64,000 nt of DNA from Levilactobacillus senmaizukei DSM 21775 = NBRC 103853 (lineage in GTDB: Bacteria > Bacillota > Bacilli > Lactobacillales > Lactobacillaceae), in assembly GCF_001592085.1 (NCBI RefSeq), contig NZ_BCWD01000003.1:1-64000 (forward strand), in the 5' to 3' direction. Positions within the stretch are counted from its first letter, which is position 1. Each line of letters opens with the position of its first letter. Below are positions 8,567-17,695 of this stretch, in pieces. Both the position numbers and the translations under genes were made by a program. The notes beneath the pieces were generated by a model. It ran no database searches, was not told where the DNA came from, and saw only the letters and a program-made list of their open reading frames with translations.

Positions 8567-8595
8567 TTGATCGGCTGACAGGGCAGTGTTATATT
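8567..8595 (+). promoter_or_regulatory. Sigma-A promoter for a short terminated transcript
   Basis: TTGATC (8567-8572) and TATATT (8590-8595) are separated by exactly 17 bases. The expected start is near 8602, and the transcript would meet the terminator ending at 8710. Confidence 0.65.
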
Positions 8596-8601
8596 GACCA
8601 A

Positions 8602-8710
8602 TGAGAAATCGTTTGGCGGTCGACATCAGCTAGTAACTGTTAGCGGCTGACAAGTAGCACTTCACTAGAGTAGTTCCTCGCCGTGCCCACACCGAGGAGC
8701 TGCTTTTTTT
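8602..8710 (+). ncRNA. Candidate small RNA or terminated leader upstream of trmL
   Basis: Between rlmA and trmL lies a promoter-to-terminator unit of about 110 bases with no credible coding frame. The 3' end is a textbook terminator: 12-bp stem AGTAGTTCCTCG/CGAGGAGCTGCT (8669-8680 and 8693-8704), 12-base loop, then seven T. An imperfect hairpin (CAGC...GCTG, about 8627-8650) lies in the 5' half. A second good promoter (TTGTCA-18-TATAAT, 8736-8765) starts trmL after the terminator, so the short transcript is not needed as the trmL leader. I do not recognise it as a known riboswitch, T-box, 6S or tmRNA. It may be a trans-acting small RNA; function is unknown. Confidence 0.55.
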
Positions 8711-8735
8711 GTGTCGTCCAAGCCACCGTCTGAAC

Positions 8736-8765
8736 TTGTCAAAGGCCCGGCGGAACGGCTATAAT
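8736..8765 (+). promoter_or_regulatory. Promoter of trmL
   Basis: TTGTCA (8736-8741) and TATAAT (8760-8765) with an 18-base spacer, 47 bases before the trmL start codon. Confidence 0.75.
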
Positions 8766-8812
8766 GAGTGAACAGAACGGCAACTTGCCGAACGGAACGG
8801 AGAGACTAATAG

Positions 8813-9325
8813 ATGACGAATCATATTGCTTTATTTGAACCCTTATTTCCTGCTAATACGGGAAACATTGCCCGGACTTGTGCCGGTACAGACACCATTT
8901 TGGATCTCATCAAGCCTTTAGGGTTTTCAGTCGATGATGCCCACCTCAAACGGGCCGGATTGGATTATTGGGACAAGGTGGATGTTCGCTATCACGAAAA
9001 TCTACCAGCTTTCCTGGAAACTGTCACGGATCCCAAGCAACTTTACTTAGTCTCCAAGTTTGCGGAACGGGATTACACGGAGCCTGATTATCAAGTTAAT
9101 GATAACGATCATTTCTTCTTGTTTGGTAAGGAAACCACGGGATTACCAGAACCCTTCATGCGGGCGCACATGGAACAGTGTATTCGAATTCCACAAGATG
9201 ACAGCCACATCCGGGCACTTAACTTATCCAATAGCGCTGCAATCGTGATTTACGAGGTCTTGCGGCAACAATCATTCTTGAATTTGGAACGGATTCACCG
9301 TTACCCACACGACAAATTAAAATAG
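8813..9325 (+). CDS. trmL: tRNA (cytidine/uridine-34 2'-O)-methyltransferase TrmL
   Basis: A 170-residue SPOUT-fold methyltransferase. The N-terminal ALFEPLFPANTGNIARTC, central FLFGKETTGLP and C-terminal IPQDDSHIRALNLSNSAAI are the three conserved SPOUT motifs that form the SAM-binding trefoil knot. TrmL dimers methylate the 2'-OH of the wobble base in tRNA-Leu isoacceptors, supporting decoding. The length matches the minimal, domain-free TrmL family. The ATG at 8813 has ACGGAGAG upstream and its own promoter. The gene lies 23 bases before ftsK and may be co-transcribed with it. Confidence 0.93.
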   Translation: MTNHIALFEPLFPANTGNIARTCAGTDTILDLIKPLGFSVDDAHLKRAGLDYWDKVDVRYHENLPAFLETVTDPKQLYLVSKFAERDYTEPDYQVNDNDHFFLFGKETTGLPEPFMRAHMEQCIRIPQDDSHIRALNLSNSAAIVIYEVLRQQSFLNLERIHRYPHDKLK

Positions 9326-9348
9326 GCTAACGAAAGGGGGAGCAGTCG

Positions 9349-11718
9349 GTGGCAACAAAACAAAAAACAACCCGACGGCGTCCAGCACGGCGTAGAACAC
9401 CTGCCAGGAAATCACCCCGTCGGAAACCGCCATTTCCATACACTAGTAATATTTTAGGCTTGATCCTGGTGGCCTTAGCGGGTCTAGGAGCATTTAATCT
9501 TGGATTCATTGGGACATTATGTGCCAACTTGGTTCGCTTGGTAGTGGGGGATACTTATGAGTTTGGCTTGATTCTGATCGGCGCTCTGGGTGTCGCGCTG
9601 ACATTTACTGGAACTTGGCCCCACTTGAAACGTCACTACCTTGTCGGCAGCACGCTAATCTACGGTGGTTGGCTCTTGTGGGTGACGGCCACTCATTTTA
9701 TTCAGGTGGACCAACATCGGCAATTCATTGCCACCATTTGGCATAATAGTTTAGCGGATCTCTTTACAGGCGGCTTGAATGCGCAATTAGGTGGTGGGCT
9801 GGTAGGGGCTTTGGAACTGAGCATTGTCGCTTGGCTCATTGCTCTGATCGGTGCCCAGATTGCAGCATGGCTGGTCATATTAGTGGGAATCATCGTGTTC
9901 TTTCAGATCCCCTTTGCCAGGATTGAACAGGCCTTGCAGGTGACTTGGCAGGGCCTCACCAAGGGGATGCAAGCTAGCGGTTCGGTGATTAAGCGTGGAA
10001 GCGAGCTCGCCAAAGAAAAACACGCCGCACGTCAACAGGAGGCGTCGTCCGCACCGATCAAACCGATTGCGGCCTCAGCAGCACCGGTTTCGGCGGCGAC
10101 AAGTCAGCCACAGCCGGCCAGTGCCGCAACCGAAGAGCCCAGCTACCATATTACGGTCGCGGCTAACGAAGTACCGAAGCCCCGATCGGCTTCAGCACCT
10201 GGACCAGAGTCGGCTAGTGAGGCAAAGGAGACTGACTTGTTGGCCAATAGCACGCCAGTGGACCCCAATTATAAGTTGCCCACGGCAGACCTATTGAAAC
10301 AAGTTCCACCGACGGATCAGACGGCCGAAGTCAATGCGATTGATGCCAACACTAAGATCCTGAAGCAGACGTTGGATAGTTTTGGTGTGGATGCTGAGGT
10401 TAAGAACGTTAGCCTAGGACCCTCCGTCACCGAATATGAGCTACATCCCGCAATCGGCGTCAAGGTTTCACGAATCGTTAATCTTGCCGATGATTTGGCT
10501 TTGGCATTGGCCGCCAAGGGTATTCGGATCCAGGCGCCAATTCCCGGAAAATCATTAATTGGGATTGAAGTCCCTAACAAGAAGGTTTCGACAGTTGCAT
10601 TTCGAGATGTCATTGAGGCTCAGCCAGTTCATCCGGATCGGCCACTTGAGGTACCGCTTGGTCGCAATGTCACGGGACAGGTTGTCAGCATGGACCTGAC
10701 GAAGATGCCGCATTTGCTGATTGCCGGTGCCACGGGTAGCGGGAAGTCGGTAGCCATCAATGATATTATCACCAGTATCTTGATGAACGCCCGTCCCGAC
10801 CAAGTAAAGTTGATGCTAATCGATCCTAAAAAAGTTGAACTGAGTGTGTACAACGGCATTCCACATCTATTGACGCCAGTGGTTTCCGAACCTAAAAAGG
10901 CGGCTCGGGCTTTGCAAAAGGTGGTTGCTGAAATGGAGCGGCGTTACGAGTTATTCTCTCAACTCGGTCAACGAAAAATTTCTGGGTATAATGCTATGGT
11001 CCAAAAAGCCAATCAAGCCGATAATCAGGCGCGGCCAACCCTGCCATATATTATCGTGGTTGTCGATGAATTGGCTGACTTGATGATGACGGTCTCCAAT
11101 GAAGTTGAAGATGCCATTATCCGCTTAGCTCAGATGGGCCGAGCAGCCGGGGTGCATATGATTCTGGCTACTCAACGGCCATCGGTAGACGTCATTACCG
11201 GGCTGATTAAGGCTAACGTACCTTCTCGAATTGCTTTTGCGGTTTCCAGTGGGATTGATTCCCGGACCATTCTCGATACGAATGGGGCGGAAAAACTGTT
11301 AGGCCGTGGAGATATGCTATACCAACCCGTCGATGCTAATTCCCCGGTGCGGGTCCAAGGGGCCTTTATACCGGACGAGGATGTTAGCAATGTGGTGGAC
11401 TTCATCAAGGCAGAGCAAGCGGCCGATTACGATGAAGATATGATGGTGAGTGATGAGGAAGTTCAGCAAGAAGCGGCAGGGGACAGTGATGATGAGCTGT
11501 TCGATGACGCGTTAAACTTTGTGGTTGACCAACAGAAGGCTAGCACCTCGCTCTTACAGCGGCGATTCCGGATTGGATATAACCGGGCCGCCCGGATTAT
11601 GGATGATTTGGAGCAGCGAGGCTATATTGGCCCGCAAGAGGGCAGTAAGCCACGTCAAGTTTATAAGCAGCCCACCAGTGAGCCAATTGATGACCAGGGT
11701 AGTCATCAATCCGAGTAG
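9349..11718 (+). CDS. ftsK: DNA translocase FtsK/SpoIIIE
   Basis: The 789-residue protein starts at GTG 9349 after GGGGGAG. It has a very basic N-terminus ([14 protein letters not shown]), four membrane helices (about residues 30-185), a Ser/Ala/Pro/Gln linker (about 220-320), and the RecA-like motor with Walker A GATGSGKS (around 459) and Walker [14 protein letters not shown] (around 567). The C-terminal winged-helix gamma domain ([25 protein letters not shown]) reads KOPS/SRS sequences. FtsK pumps chromosome ends through the closing septum and activates terminus dimer resolution. The length is typical for Firmicutes. The Ser/Ala linker is of the type reported as O-hexosaminylated in the L. 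plantarum homologue FtsK1 (recalled, not checked). Confidence 0.95.
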   Translation: MATKQKTTRRRPARRRTPARKSPRRKPPFPYTSNILGLILVALAGLGAFNLGFIGTLCANLVRLVVGDTYEFGLILIGALGVALTFTGTWPHLKRHYLVGSTLIYGGWLLWVTATHFIQVDQHRQFIATIWHNSLADLFTGGLNAQLGGGLVGALELSIVAWLIALIGAQIAAWLVILVGIIVFFQIPFARIEQALQVTWQGLTKGMQASGSVIKRGSELAKEKHAARQQEASSAPIKPIAASAAPVSAATSQPQPASAATEEPSYHITVAANEVPKPRSASAPGPESASEAKETDLLANSTPVDPNYKLPTADLLKQVPPTDQTAEVNAIDANTKILKQTLDSFGVDAEVKNVSLGPSVTEYELHPAIGVKVSRIVNLADDLALALAAKGIRIQAPIPGKSLIGIEVPNKKVSTVAFRDVIEAQPVHPDRPLEVPLGRNVTGQVVSMDLTKMPHLLIAGATGSGKSVAINDIITSILMNARPDQVKLMLIDPKKVELSVYNGIPHLLTPVVSEPKKAARALQKVVAEMERRYELFSQLGQRKISGYNAMVQKANQADNQARPTLPYIIVVVDELADLMMTVSNEVEDAIIRLAQMGRAAGVHMILATQRPSVDVITGLIKANVPSRIAFAVSSGIDSRTILDTNGAEKLLGRGDMLYQPVDANSPVRVQGAFIPDEDVSNVVDFIKAEQAADYDEDMMVSDEEVQQEAAGDSDDELFDDALNFVVDQQKASTSLLQRRFRIGYNRAARIMDDLEQRGYIGPQEGSKPRQVYKQPTSEPIDDQGSHQSE

Positions 11719-11741
11719 ACTGTAGATTGAAGGCAAAAAGA

Positions 11742-11778
11742 AAACTCCCACAGCGCTGAAAGCGCGTGGGAGTTTTTT
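11742..11778. terminator. Bidirectional terminator between ftsK and the DUF4044 gene
   Basis: The stem ACTCCCAC/GTGGGAGT plus inner GCGCT/AGCGC is followed by TTTTTTT on the plus strand and preceded by AAAAAGAAAA, so it can also end the convergent DUF4044 transcript. Confidence 0.88.
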
Positions 11779-11782
11779 TAGT

Positions 11783-11899
11783 CTATTGAATGAAGGCTGT
11801 GATTGCACCGAACACCAGTGAACCGATCGTTGCAATGATCATGACCCATACAAAAACGTTGGTGATTTTTTGAAAAGTTGATTTTTTCTTTTTTGCCAT
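11783..11899 (-). CDS. DUF4044 single-pass membrane microprotein
   Basis: A 38-residue minus-strand gene: a basic N-terminus MAKKKKSTFQKITN, then one hydrophobic segment (VFVWVMIIATIGSLVFGAI), ending AFIQ. This matches the DUF4044 family of very small Lactobacillales membrane proteins. The start ATG (11897-11899) has AGAGGTGG at good spacing and its own promoter (TTGCAA-17-TAAACT). It is convergent with ftsK and shares the bidirectional terminator. Function is unknown; position beside ftsK and the dcw cluster is a recurrent feature from memory. Such genes are often missed because of their length. Confidence 0.85.
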   Translation of the reverse strand: MAKKKKSTFQKITNVFVWVMIIATIGSLVFGAITAFIQ

Positions 11900-11940
11900 G
11901 CGGGATTAGCCACCTCTTCGCTTCCAAATTATACTCAATT

Positions 11941-11969
11941 AGTTTACCGTGGCCTTGGGATAATTGCAA
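11941..11969 (-). promoter_or_regulatory. Promoter of the DUF4044 gene
   Basis: On the minus strand TTGCAA (11964-11969) and TAAACT (11941-11946) are separated by 17 bases. A TATAAT further downstream (11928-11933) has no matching -35. Confidence 0.65.
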
Positions 11970-12010
11970 CCGCGGAGCGTAACTTGTCAATAAGCTGTCA
12001 TAAAAGGCAA

Positions 12011-12039
12011 TTGCAACTCGGTCAAGAAATCTTTATAAT
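12011..12039 (+). promoter_or_regulatory. Promoter of the DUF3397 gene
   Basis: TTGCAA (12011-12016) and TATAAT (12034-12039) with a 17-base spacer, 33 bases before the start codon. Confidence 0.8.
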
Positions 12040-12071
12040 TAAACGGATATGAAAGAGGAGGGGCAACACAA

Positions 12072-12425
12072 ATGAACTTCTGGACATCTCCTGGGGGACA
12101 ATTGGCTATTTTGGCGATTGGCTGGGTGATTATTCGGCTCGTCAAGCAAGTTTTAAGGCGGCATTGGCCACATAACTTACTAACCTGGGATCTGATGACC
12201 CCACTATTAATCATCTGTTCGGTCATCCTAATTGGGGATGGTGCGGGTAGAATCCTCCCTTGGTTAATGATGGGGTGGATGATTATTGGGGTAATTGTTA
12301 CCCTGGTACAAGCCATTCATAACCATGAATTGTTGTATAGCACCTTCATTCGCACCTTCTGGCGCCTGACCGACTTATACTGGACGGTGGGTTTCGTCGG
12401 TTGCTTGATCGTCTCAATTAGCTGA
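12072..12425 (+). CDS. DUF3397 membrane protein
   Basis: A 117-residue protein with four predicted membrane segments: residues about 8-23, 42-56, 63-82 and 98-116, joined by short basic loops (KQVLRRHW, RTFWRLTD). The composition and its place directly upstream of mraZ match the DUF3397 family found in this position in many lactobacilli. AGAGGAGGGG provides a strong SD. It has its own promoter and terminator, so it is not part of the dcw operon itself. No biochemical role is known; a link to envelope or division would be inference from synteny only. Confidence 0.85.
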   Translation: MNFWTSPGGQLAILAIGWVIIRLVKQVLRRHWPHNLLTWDLMTPLLIICSVILIGDGAGRILPWLMMGWMIIGVIVTLVQAIHNHELLYSTFIRTFWRLTDLYWTVGFVGCLIVSIS

Positions 12426-12494
12426 ATGCTTATGCATAATTATAAACATATTTGATTATAGACTCAGTTTTTTATCTGCTTAAAAAGGGCGGTC

Positions 12495-12529
12495 AGCCAC
12501 GGTGAACACTTGTTCGCCGTGGCTTTTTT
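12495..12529 (+). terminator. Terminator of the DUF3397 gene
   Basis: Stem AGCCACGGTGAAC/GTTCGCCGTGGCT, loop ACTT, followed by six T. It separates DUF3397 from the mraZ promoter. Confidence 0.9.
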
Positions 12530-12567
12530 GCGTCCAGTGGGGAAATTTATAAAAATTCGGAAACAAT

Positions 12568-12597
12568 GTGGTAGAAGGTGGGGGGATGTGGTAAACT
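12568..12597 (+). promoter_or_regulatory. MraZ operator (three GTGG direct repeats) and extended -10 promoter
   Basis: GTGG occurs at 12568, 12578 and 12588, an exact 10-bp period, matching the known form of MraZ boxes (short G-rich direct repeats read by an MraZ ring on one DNA face). The third repeat runs into an extended -10 element, TGG-TAAACT (12589-12597), so bound MraZ would cover the promoter and repress the dcw operon. No good -35 is visible, consistent with an extended -10 promoter. Confidence 0.75.
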
Positions 12598-12628
12598 TGA
12601 AAATAGTTACAAATAGGGGGTAATGGCT

Positions 12629-13060
12629 ATGTTTATGGGCGAGTTTGAGCATTCAATTGACACCAAAGGCCGGCTCATTATCCCCGCCAAATTCCGTGAT
12701 CAACTGGGAGATCAGTTTGTGGTTACTCGGGGAATGGATGGTTGCCTCTTTGGCTATCCGATGACCGAGTGGTCGGCGTTGCAAGATAAATTGAAAGCCT
12801 TGCCAGTCAACCGAAAAGATGCCCGGGCGTTTGTCCGGTTCTTCTATTCAGCCGCTACGGAGTGTGAACTCGATAAGCAGGGGCGAATTAATCTGCCCAA
12901 GTCATTACGCGATCATGCGGCGTTAAGTAAACAATGTGTGATTGTCGGCGTGGCAAACCGCTTTGAAATTTGGAGTAGCGAGCGGTGGCAAGACTTTTCG
13001 ACCACTGCTGAAGAAGATTTTGATGACATTGCTGAAAACTTGATTGATTTCGGCATGTAA
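12629..13060 (+). CDS. mraZ: Transcriptional regulator MraZ
   Basis: A 143-residue protein, the family length, made of two AbrB/SpoVT-like swapped-hairpin repeats. [23 protein letters not shown] opens the first, and [19 protein letters not shown] the second; the DxxGR signature occurs in each. MraZ forms rings that bind tandem repeats upstream of its own gene and, in E. coli, represses the dcw cluster. The ATG at 12629 is 8 bases from GGGGG; the upstream ATG at 12623 is only 2 bases from it and is rejected. It is the first gene of the cluster and is preceded by three boxes. RsmH follows 20 bases downstream and in other bacteria opposes MraZ. Confidence 0.95.
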   Translation: MFMGEFEHSIDTKGRLIIPAKFRDQLGDQFVVTRGMDGCLFGYPMTEWSALQDKLKALPVNRKDARAFVRFFYSAATECELDKQGRINLPKSLRDHAALSKQCVIVGVANRFEIWSSERWQDFSTTAEEDFDDIAENLIDFGM

Positions 13061-13080
13061 TTTGGGAAGGGAGAGTGTCT

Positions 13081-14025
13081 ATGGAAGACTTTCATCATGT
13101 TACGGTCCTGCTAAAAGAAGCCGTTGCCGGTTTAGCCATCAAGCCAACGGGAATCTATGTTGACTGCACTCTCGGTGGCGGTGGTCATAGTCAGCGAATT
13201 TTGGAACAACTGACAACGGGTCACCTGTACGCCTTTGACCAGGACCAAACAGCCATTACCTATAACGAAGAACATTTGAAACCATACTTAGATGCCGGGC
13301 AGCTCACGTTTATCAAGGCGAACTTCCGCGATATTCAAGCTGAATTAGCCCAACGTGGGGTCGACCAGGTAGACGGCGTGCTCTACGACCTGGGAGTCTC
13401 TTCACCGCAATTTGATGAGGCCAATCGGGGATTCAGTTATCAGCACGACGCTCCACTGGATATGCGGATGGATCAAGACCAAAAATTGACTGCGTGGATT
13501 GTGGTTAATGAATGGGAATTTAACGATCTAATGCGAATATTCCGGCGCTACGGTGAGGAAAAGTTTGCCAAGCCAATTGCCAGAGCAATCGAACGGCATC
13601 GGGCCACAGCGCCCATCGATACGACCGGCCAGCTGGTGGAGATCATCAAAGAAGGCATCCCAGCTGCCGCTAGACGGCATGGAGGCCATCCCGCTAAGAA
13701 GGTCTTCCAAGCCATCCGGATTGCCGTTAACGATGAACTAGGAGCCTTAGAAGACTCCCTAGAACAAGCCATCGACCTGATTGGGTTGAACGGCCGAGTC
13801 AGTGTCATTACCTTCCAGTCGCTTGAAGACCGGCTGGTCAAAACCATGTTCCGTGAACATTCATCCTTACCGGAATTGCCCCATGGGATCCCGGTAATCC
13901 CTGATGATTTGCAGCCAGATTATCAGTTAGTCAATCGTAAACCGATCTTGCCCTCTGAGGCGGAATTAGCGGTCAATCATCGGGCACACAGTGCTAAGTT
14001 GAGAATTTTAGAAAAAATTAAGTAG
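13081..14025 (+). CDS. rsmH: 16S rRNA (cytosine-1402-N4)-methyltransferase RsmH
   Basis: The 314-residue protein opens [12 protein letters not shown] and carries the SAM motif [11 protein letters not shown], then [22 protein letters not shown] and LDMRMD, all RsmH hallmarks. It methylates N4 of C1402 in the ribosomal P site, together with RsmI. The ATG at 13081 is preceded by AAGGGAG with 8-base spacing; an upstream in-frame GTG at 13075 is too near the SD. The gene is the second of the dcw operon, 20 bases after mraZ. Length is normal and no key residue is missing. Confidence 0.95.
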   Translation: MEDFHHVTVLLKEAVAGLAIKPTGIYVDCTLGGGGHSQRILEQLTTGHLYAFDQDQTAITYNEEHLKPYLDAGQLTFIKANFRDIQAELAQRGVDQVDGVLYDLGVSSPQFDEANRGFSYQHDAPLDMRMDQDQKLTAWIVVNEWEFNDLMRIFRRYGEEKFAKPIARAIERHRATAPIDTTGQLVEIIKEGIPAAARRHGGHPAKKVFQAIRIAVNDELGALEDSLEQAIDLIGLNGRVSVITFQSLEDRLVKTMFREHSSLPELPHGIPVIPDDLQPDYQLVNRKPILPSEAELAVNHRAHSAKLRILEKIK

Positions 14026-14067
14026 TCAAACCAACCACTAAAAATCGACATAGGAAGATGATCATTT

Positions 14068-14460
14068 ATGGCGCAAAATAGTTTAGCTGAAGCTGTTCCA
14101 CTTATCCAGGAACCCGTTCGCCGCCCAAAGGTCCAGCCACAACCTACTCCACAACAACAACCGCAGCAGAGCCCTCGGAAACGTTGGCTGCCGGTATCCA
14201 AGTTTGAGAAGTGTTTGATGACAGTCTGTGGCCTTATTCTTGCTGTCCTCATGGTTAGTGTCGTCTCCGCCAAGATCGCGATGAGTAACGCCCAGCACGA
14301 ATTGCAAAGCGTGAATAATCAGGTCACTACATATACGAATCGTAATACCAATACGCAACAAGAGATCAACGAGTTGCAGAGTCGGACACGACTTGATAAA
14401 ATTGCCAAGAAACAAGGTTTAACCTTGGAGAATGCCAGAATAAGGAATGTTAACAAATAA
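14068..14460 (+). CDS. ftsL: Cell division protein FtsL
   Basis: A 130-residue bitopic protein. A Pro/Gln-rich cytoplasmic N-terminus (PQPTPQQQPQQSPRKRW) is followed by one membrane helix (about residues 50-70, MTVCGLILAVLMVSVVSAKIA) and an extracellular coiled coil rich in Asn/Gln with heptad spacing, ending ELQSRTRLDKIAKKQGLTLENARIRNV, typical of FtsL/FtsB-type proteins. FtsL, DivIC and DivIB form the complex that activates the septal synthase. Sequence conservation is low in this family, so position between rsmH and the PBP gene is part of the evidence. Its stop codon shares one base with the next start. Confidence 0.92.
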   Translation: MAQNSLAEAVPLIQEPVRRPKVQPQPTPQQQPQQSPRKRWLPVSKFEKCLMTVCGLILAVLMVSVVSAKIAMSNAQHELQSVNNQVTTYTNRNTNTQQEINELQSRTRLDKIAKKQGLTLENARIRNVNK

Positions 14461-16619
14461 TGAATGATTCCCAAAAACAACCAACATCGAATAAAAACCC
14501 TCGCAGAAACCGGAAGCATGTCGGCCAGTTTCTGTTTTTCCTTTTCCTCGGCGTTTTTATCCTGATTGTTGGTCGTTTTTCGTATATATCCATTGGCAAG
14601 AAGGTTCAAAATGTCAATCTGAGTGCGGCTGCTCAGCAATTGTATACCGCTAATGAGACCTTGAAGGCTAAACGGGGAACGATTTACGACGCTAATGGCC
14701 AGGCCATTGCCGAAGATACCAGTGTCTACTCGGTCTACGTGGTATTAGACAAGCGGCAGGTTGGGTTAAAGGGGCAGAAGCTGTATGCCACGAACAAGGA
14801 AAAGATTGCGACCGTTTTGTCTAAGCATTTGCCAATTAGTCGCAAGAAGGTTTTGGCAACGCTGAATCCGTCCTCGGGACAGCCGTTTCAGGTTGAATTT
14901 GGGACAGCTGGTCAAAATATTTCGTTAACCACTAAGGAAAAAATTCAAGCAGAACATCTCAATGGGGTCAACTTTGTCCAGCAGGAGGCACGCCTCTATC
15001 CTAACGGAACGTTTGCTTCTCATTTGGTTGGTTTAGCCCAAGCCCAGACAAGTAAGGATGGGCAAACCACTTTGAAAGGGTCGATGGGAATTGAGCAGGC
15101 CTTTAATCAACAATTGACGGGCACCAATGGGTCACAAAAGATCAAAAAGGATATGTACGGTTATCAGCTGCCTGGAACCAAGCAGAAGGTCAAAAAGGCT
15201 AAAAACGGGGATAACGTTTACACAACTCTCGATACACGACTCCAAACGCTCTTAGAAACCGAAATGAGCAGTGTTCAGAGTCAGGTTAAGGCCAACTCAA
15301 TGAATGCCGTCCTGATGAATGCCAAGACGGGAGCCATTTTGGCTGCCACGCAGCGACCAACGTTTAACGCAACGACCAAGGCAGGGTTGAGCCAGGTTTG
15401 GCGAAATACCTTAGTCCAGGACGCCTACGAACCAGGGTCGACGATGAAGATCTTTACGTTGGCTTCCTCGATCAACAGTGGTCATTACAATGGGAATGCC
15501 ACGTACCAATCTGGGAAGTACACCATCGGTAACCAGACGGTACCGGACTGGAATACCTCAGGATGGGGGACCATTACCTATAACAAAGGGTTTGCGGTCT
15601 CTAGTAACGTTGCGATGGCCCACTTGGAACAACAAATGGGGGCTAAGACTTGGAAGAAATACATCAAGAAATTCCATTTCTTGCAGAGCACCAATTCCGG
15701 CTTGCCTGGTGAACTGCCGGGGAGCATTGCCTTTAAGCGGCCGATTGAACAGGCCGATACCTCATTTGGCCAAGGGATTCAGGTCACGGTCTTCCAGATG
15801 CTCCAAGGCTTAACGGCGGTCAGCAATGATGGGAAGATGATGAAGCCTTACGTCATCAGTAAGGTGACTGATCCCAACACCAATAAGACGGTACGCAAGT
15901 ACTCACCCAAGGTGGTTGGCAATCCCATCTCTAGTCAGACTGCCCAAGAAGTTCGCAAACACATGGAGGACGTCGTCTACAAGAGCTACGGAATAGGTAG
16001 TGACTACAAGATGAGTGGTCAAAAAGTGGCCGTCAAGACCGGTACCGCTCAGGTTAGTAATGGGAGTGGTTATCTGTCCGGCGATGATAATTATCTCTAT
16101 TCAGTTGCCGCGATGGTGCCAGCCAGCAATCCGAAATACGTGATGTATATCACGATGAAACAGCCTCATTTAGGAAGTAAGACCGCATCCCAATTACTGG
16201 CGTCGATCATGAAGCCAGTTATGGCGCGTGCTTTACAGGAAGAAACGGAAAAGAAAACAACGTCCACGACTAAGATGCCTAATGTGCAAGGGAAGACCAT
16301 CAACGCGGCAACTTCAAGTTTGACAAAGGCGGGCGCAACGGTCACCACGTTAGGTTCTGGTTCAAAGGTGATTAAACAATCGGTCACGACCGGAACGGGG
16401 CTCTACCACGATCAACGAATCTTCTTACTAACGGGCGGCAAGGTCACTCTACCAAGTTTGACCGGCTGGTCGAAGGGCGATGTGGTAAAATTAGCACAGT
16501 TAGAAGATTTGAAGTTAACCGTCAGTGGAGATGGTTACGTCACCAAGCAAAGCTTGAAGGCGGGATCAACCCTGACCAGTGGGTCGACACTTGCGGTCAC
16601 CTTGAAACAAAATAAATGA
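14460..16619 (+). CDS. pbp2B: Septal penicillin-binding transpeptidase (PBP2B/2X, FtsI) with two PASTA domains
   Basis: The 719-residue protein has a short cytoplasmic N-terminus, one membrane helix (about 24-44), a dimerisation domain (from about 65), and the transpeptidase domain with S327-TMK330, S381-SN383 and K526-TG528. Two PASTA repeats (about residues 600-658 and 660-717) end the protein, as in pneumococcal PBP2x and SpoVD-type proteins. It cross-links septal peptidoglycan with FtsW. The ATG at 14460 overlaps the ftsL stop (TAATG) and the nearest SD-like AAGGA is about 13 bases away, so expression probably depends on coupling to ftsL. All catalytic motifs are intact. Confidence 0.95.
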   Translation: MNDSQKQPTSNKNPRRNRKHVGQFLFFLFLGVFILIVGRFSYISIGKKVQNVNLSAAAQQLYTANETLKAKRGTIYDANGQAIAEDTSVYSVYVVLDKRQVGLKGQKLYATNKEKIATVLSKHLPISRKKVLATLNPSSGQPFQVEFGTAGQNISLTTKEKIQAEHLNGVNFVQQEARLYPNGTFASHLVGLAQAQTSKDGQTTLKGSMGIEQAFNQQLTGTNGSQKIKKDMYGYQLPGTKQKVKKAKNGDNVYTTLDTRLQTLLETEMSSVQSQVKANSMNAVLMNAKTGAILAATQRPTFNATTKAGLSQVWRNTLVQDAYEPGSTMKIFTLASSINSGHYNGNATYQSGKYTIGNQTVPDWNTSGWGTITYNKGFAVSSNVAMAHLEQQMGAKTWKKYIKKFHFLQSTNSGLPGELPGSIAFKRPIEQADTSFGQGIQVTVFQMLQGLTAVSNDGKMMKPYVISKVTDPNTNKTVRKYSPKVVGNPISSQTAQEVRKHMEDVVYKSYGIGSDYKMSGQKVAVKTGTAQVSNGSGYLSGDDNYLYSVAAMVPASNPKYVMYITMKQPHLGSKTASQLLASIMKPVMARALQEETEKKTTSTTKMPNVQGKTINAATSSLTKAGATVTTLGSGSKVIKQSVTTGTGLYHDQRIFLLTGGKVTLPSLTGWSKGDVVKLAQLEDLKLTVSGDGYVTKQSLKAGSTLTSGSTLAVTLKQNK

Positions 16620-16639
16620 GAATGAGGATTGACTAGAAA

Positions 16640-17611
16640 ATGATGAATGTGATTTTGCCCCTACTGGGTGGTTTTATAATAACGGTGGCATTTATGCCCG
16701 CACTAATCCGGTACTTCCGGGCCCGTCATGAGGGACAAATGATTCGAGAGGAAGGCCCCACTTGGCACGAGAAGAAGTCCGGAACCCCAACGATGGGAGG
16801 CCTGCTCTTCATCATTGCGATTGTCATCATGACGCTGATAACCAGCTGGAGCGTTTCACCCCATCACATATTGTCCACAACTTGGATTTTATTATTTATC
16901 CTGGTTTTGTATGGCGGTTTGGGTGCCTGGGACGACAGCATCAAGCTGTTCCACCGACAAAACGAAGGTCTCAAGGCTTGGCAAAAGCTCTTGGGCCAGA
17001 TTGTCGGGGCACTGATTCTATTTTGGGTCTACACTCATGAACACTTACCAATGGCTTTGCACATTCCAGGCATGGGTGATTGGACAATGAGTGGTTGGTA
17101 CGCCATCTTTGTTGTTATTTGGCTCGTTGGGTTCTCGAATGCCGTCAATTTATCTGACGGATTAGATGGACTCGTTAGTGGTTTGGCAAGCATTGCATTT
17201 GCGGCGTATGGCATTGTTGCTTGGCACCAAATGCAAATGAACATTGCACTATTTTGTTTTGCCGTAGTTGGCAGTCTGCTTGGGTTCTTAATCTTTAACC
17301 ATAAACCAGCGAAAATCTTCATGGGCGACACCGGGTCGTTAGCATTAGGTGGTGCCTTGGCGGCGGTAGCGATTCTGTTGCATCATGAATTATCGTTGCT
17401 GTGGATTGGTTTAGTCTTTGTGATTGAGACGGCGAGCGTTATGTTGCAGGTAGCCTCATTCAAGTTAACTGGAAAGCGAATCTTTCTAATGAGCCCGATT
17501 CATCACCACTTTGAAATGCTCGGGTGGAGCGAATGGAAGATTGACTTCACCTTCTGGACAATTGGGTTGATTACCGCGTTAAGCGGTGTCTGGGTCATCT
17601 TAGCAAGATAA
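16640..17611 (+). CDS. mraY: Phospho-MurNAc-pentapeptide transferase MraY
   Basis: A 323-residue polytopic enzyme with about ten membrane helices. It contains [10 protein letters not shown], the catalytic [21 protein letters not shown] and the family signature [11 protein letters not shown]. MraY makes lipid I on undecaprenyl phosphate at the inner leaflet. Length and motifs match Firmicute MraY. The start is ATG 16640, with GAGGA 11 bases upstream; a second ATG follows at once (16643). It lies 20 bases after pbp2B and is followed by a terminator-like hairpin before murD. Confidence 0.96.
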   Translation: MMNVILPLLGGFIITVAFMPALIRYFRARHEGQMIREEGPTWHEKKSGTPTMGGLLFIIAIVIMTLITSWSVSPHHILSTTWILLFILVLYGGLGAWDDSIKLFHRQNEGLKAWQKLLGQIVGALILFWVYTHEHLPMALHIPGMGDWTMSGWYAIFVVIWLVGFSNAVNLSDGLDGLVSGLASIAFAAYGIVAWHQMQMNIALFCFAVVGSLLGFLIFNHKPAKIFMGDTGSLALGGALAAVAILLHHELSLLWIGLVFVIETASVMLQVASFKLTGKRIFLMSPIHHHFEMLGWSEWKIDFTFWTIGLITALSGVWVILAR

Positions 17612-17623
17612 TCGTCAACTGAT

Positions 17624-17661
17624 GGGCCGACTTGCCTATTAGGTGGAGTGGGTCCTTTTTT
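17624..17661 (+). terminator. Hairpin with T-tract inside the dcw operon, between mraY and murD
   Basis: GGGCC (17624-17628) pairs with GGTCC (17651-17655), with inner ACTT/GAGT-type and GCCT/AGGT pairs separated by one mismatch and one bulge, and TTTTTT follows directly. It resembles an imperfect terminator and could lower expression of the genes from murD on. Confidence 0.5.
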
Positions 17662-17695
17662 AATCATTACAAACTTTCAGAATGGAGTGAACGTT

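Noticed and set aside
10317-11408. Several minus-strand frames across ftsK
   Set aside because: They overlap the conserved motor domain and have no start signals or homology by eye.
17648-17695. N-terminal extension of MurD by 16 residues
   Set aside because: It starts within the intergenic hairpin; the ATG at 17696 has a good SD and correct length.
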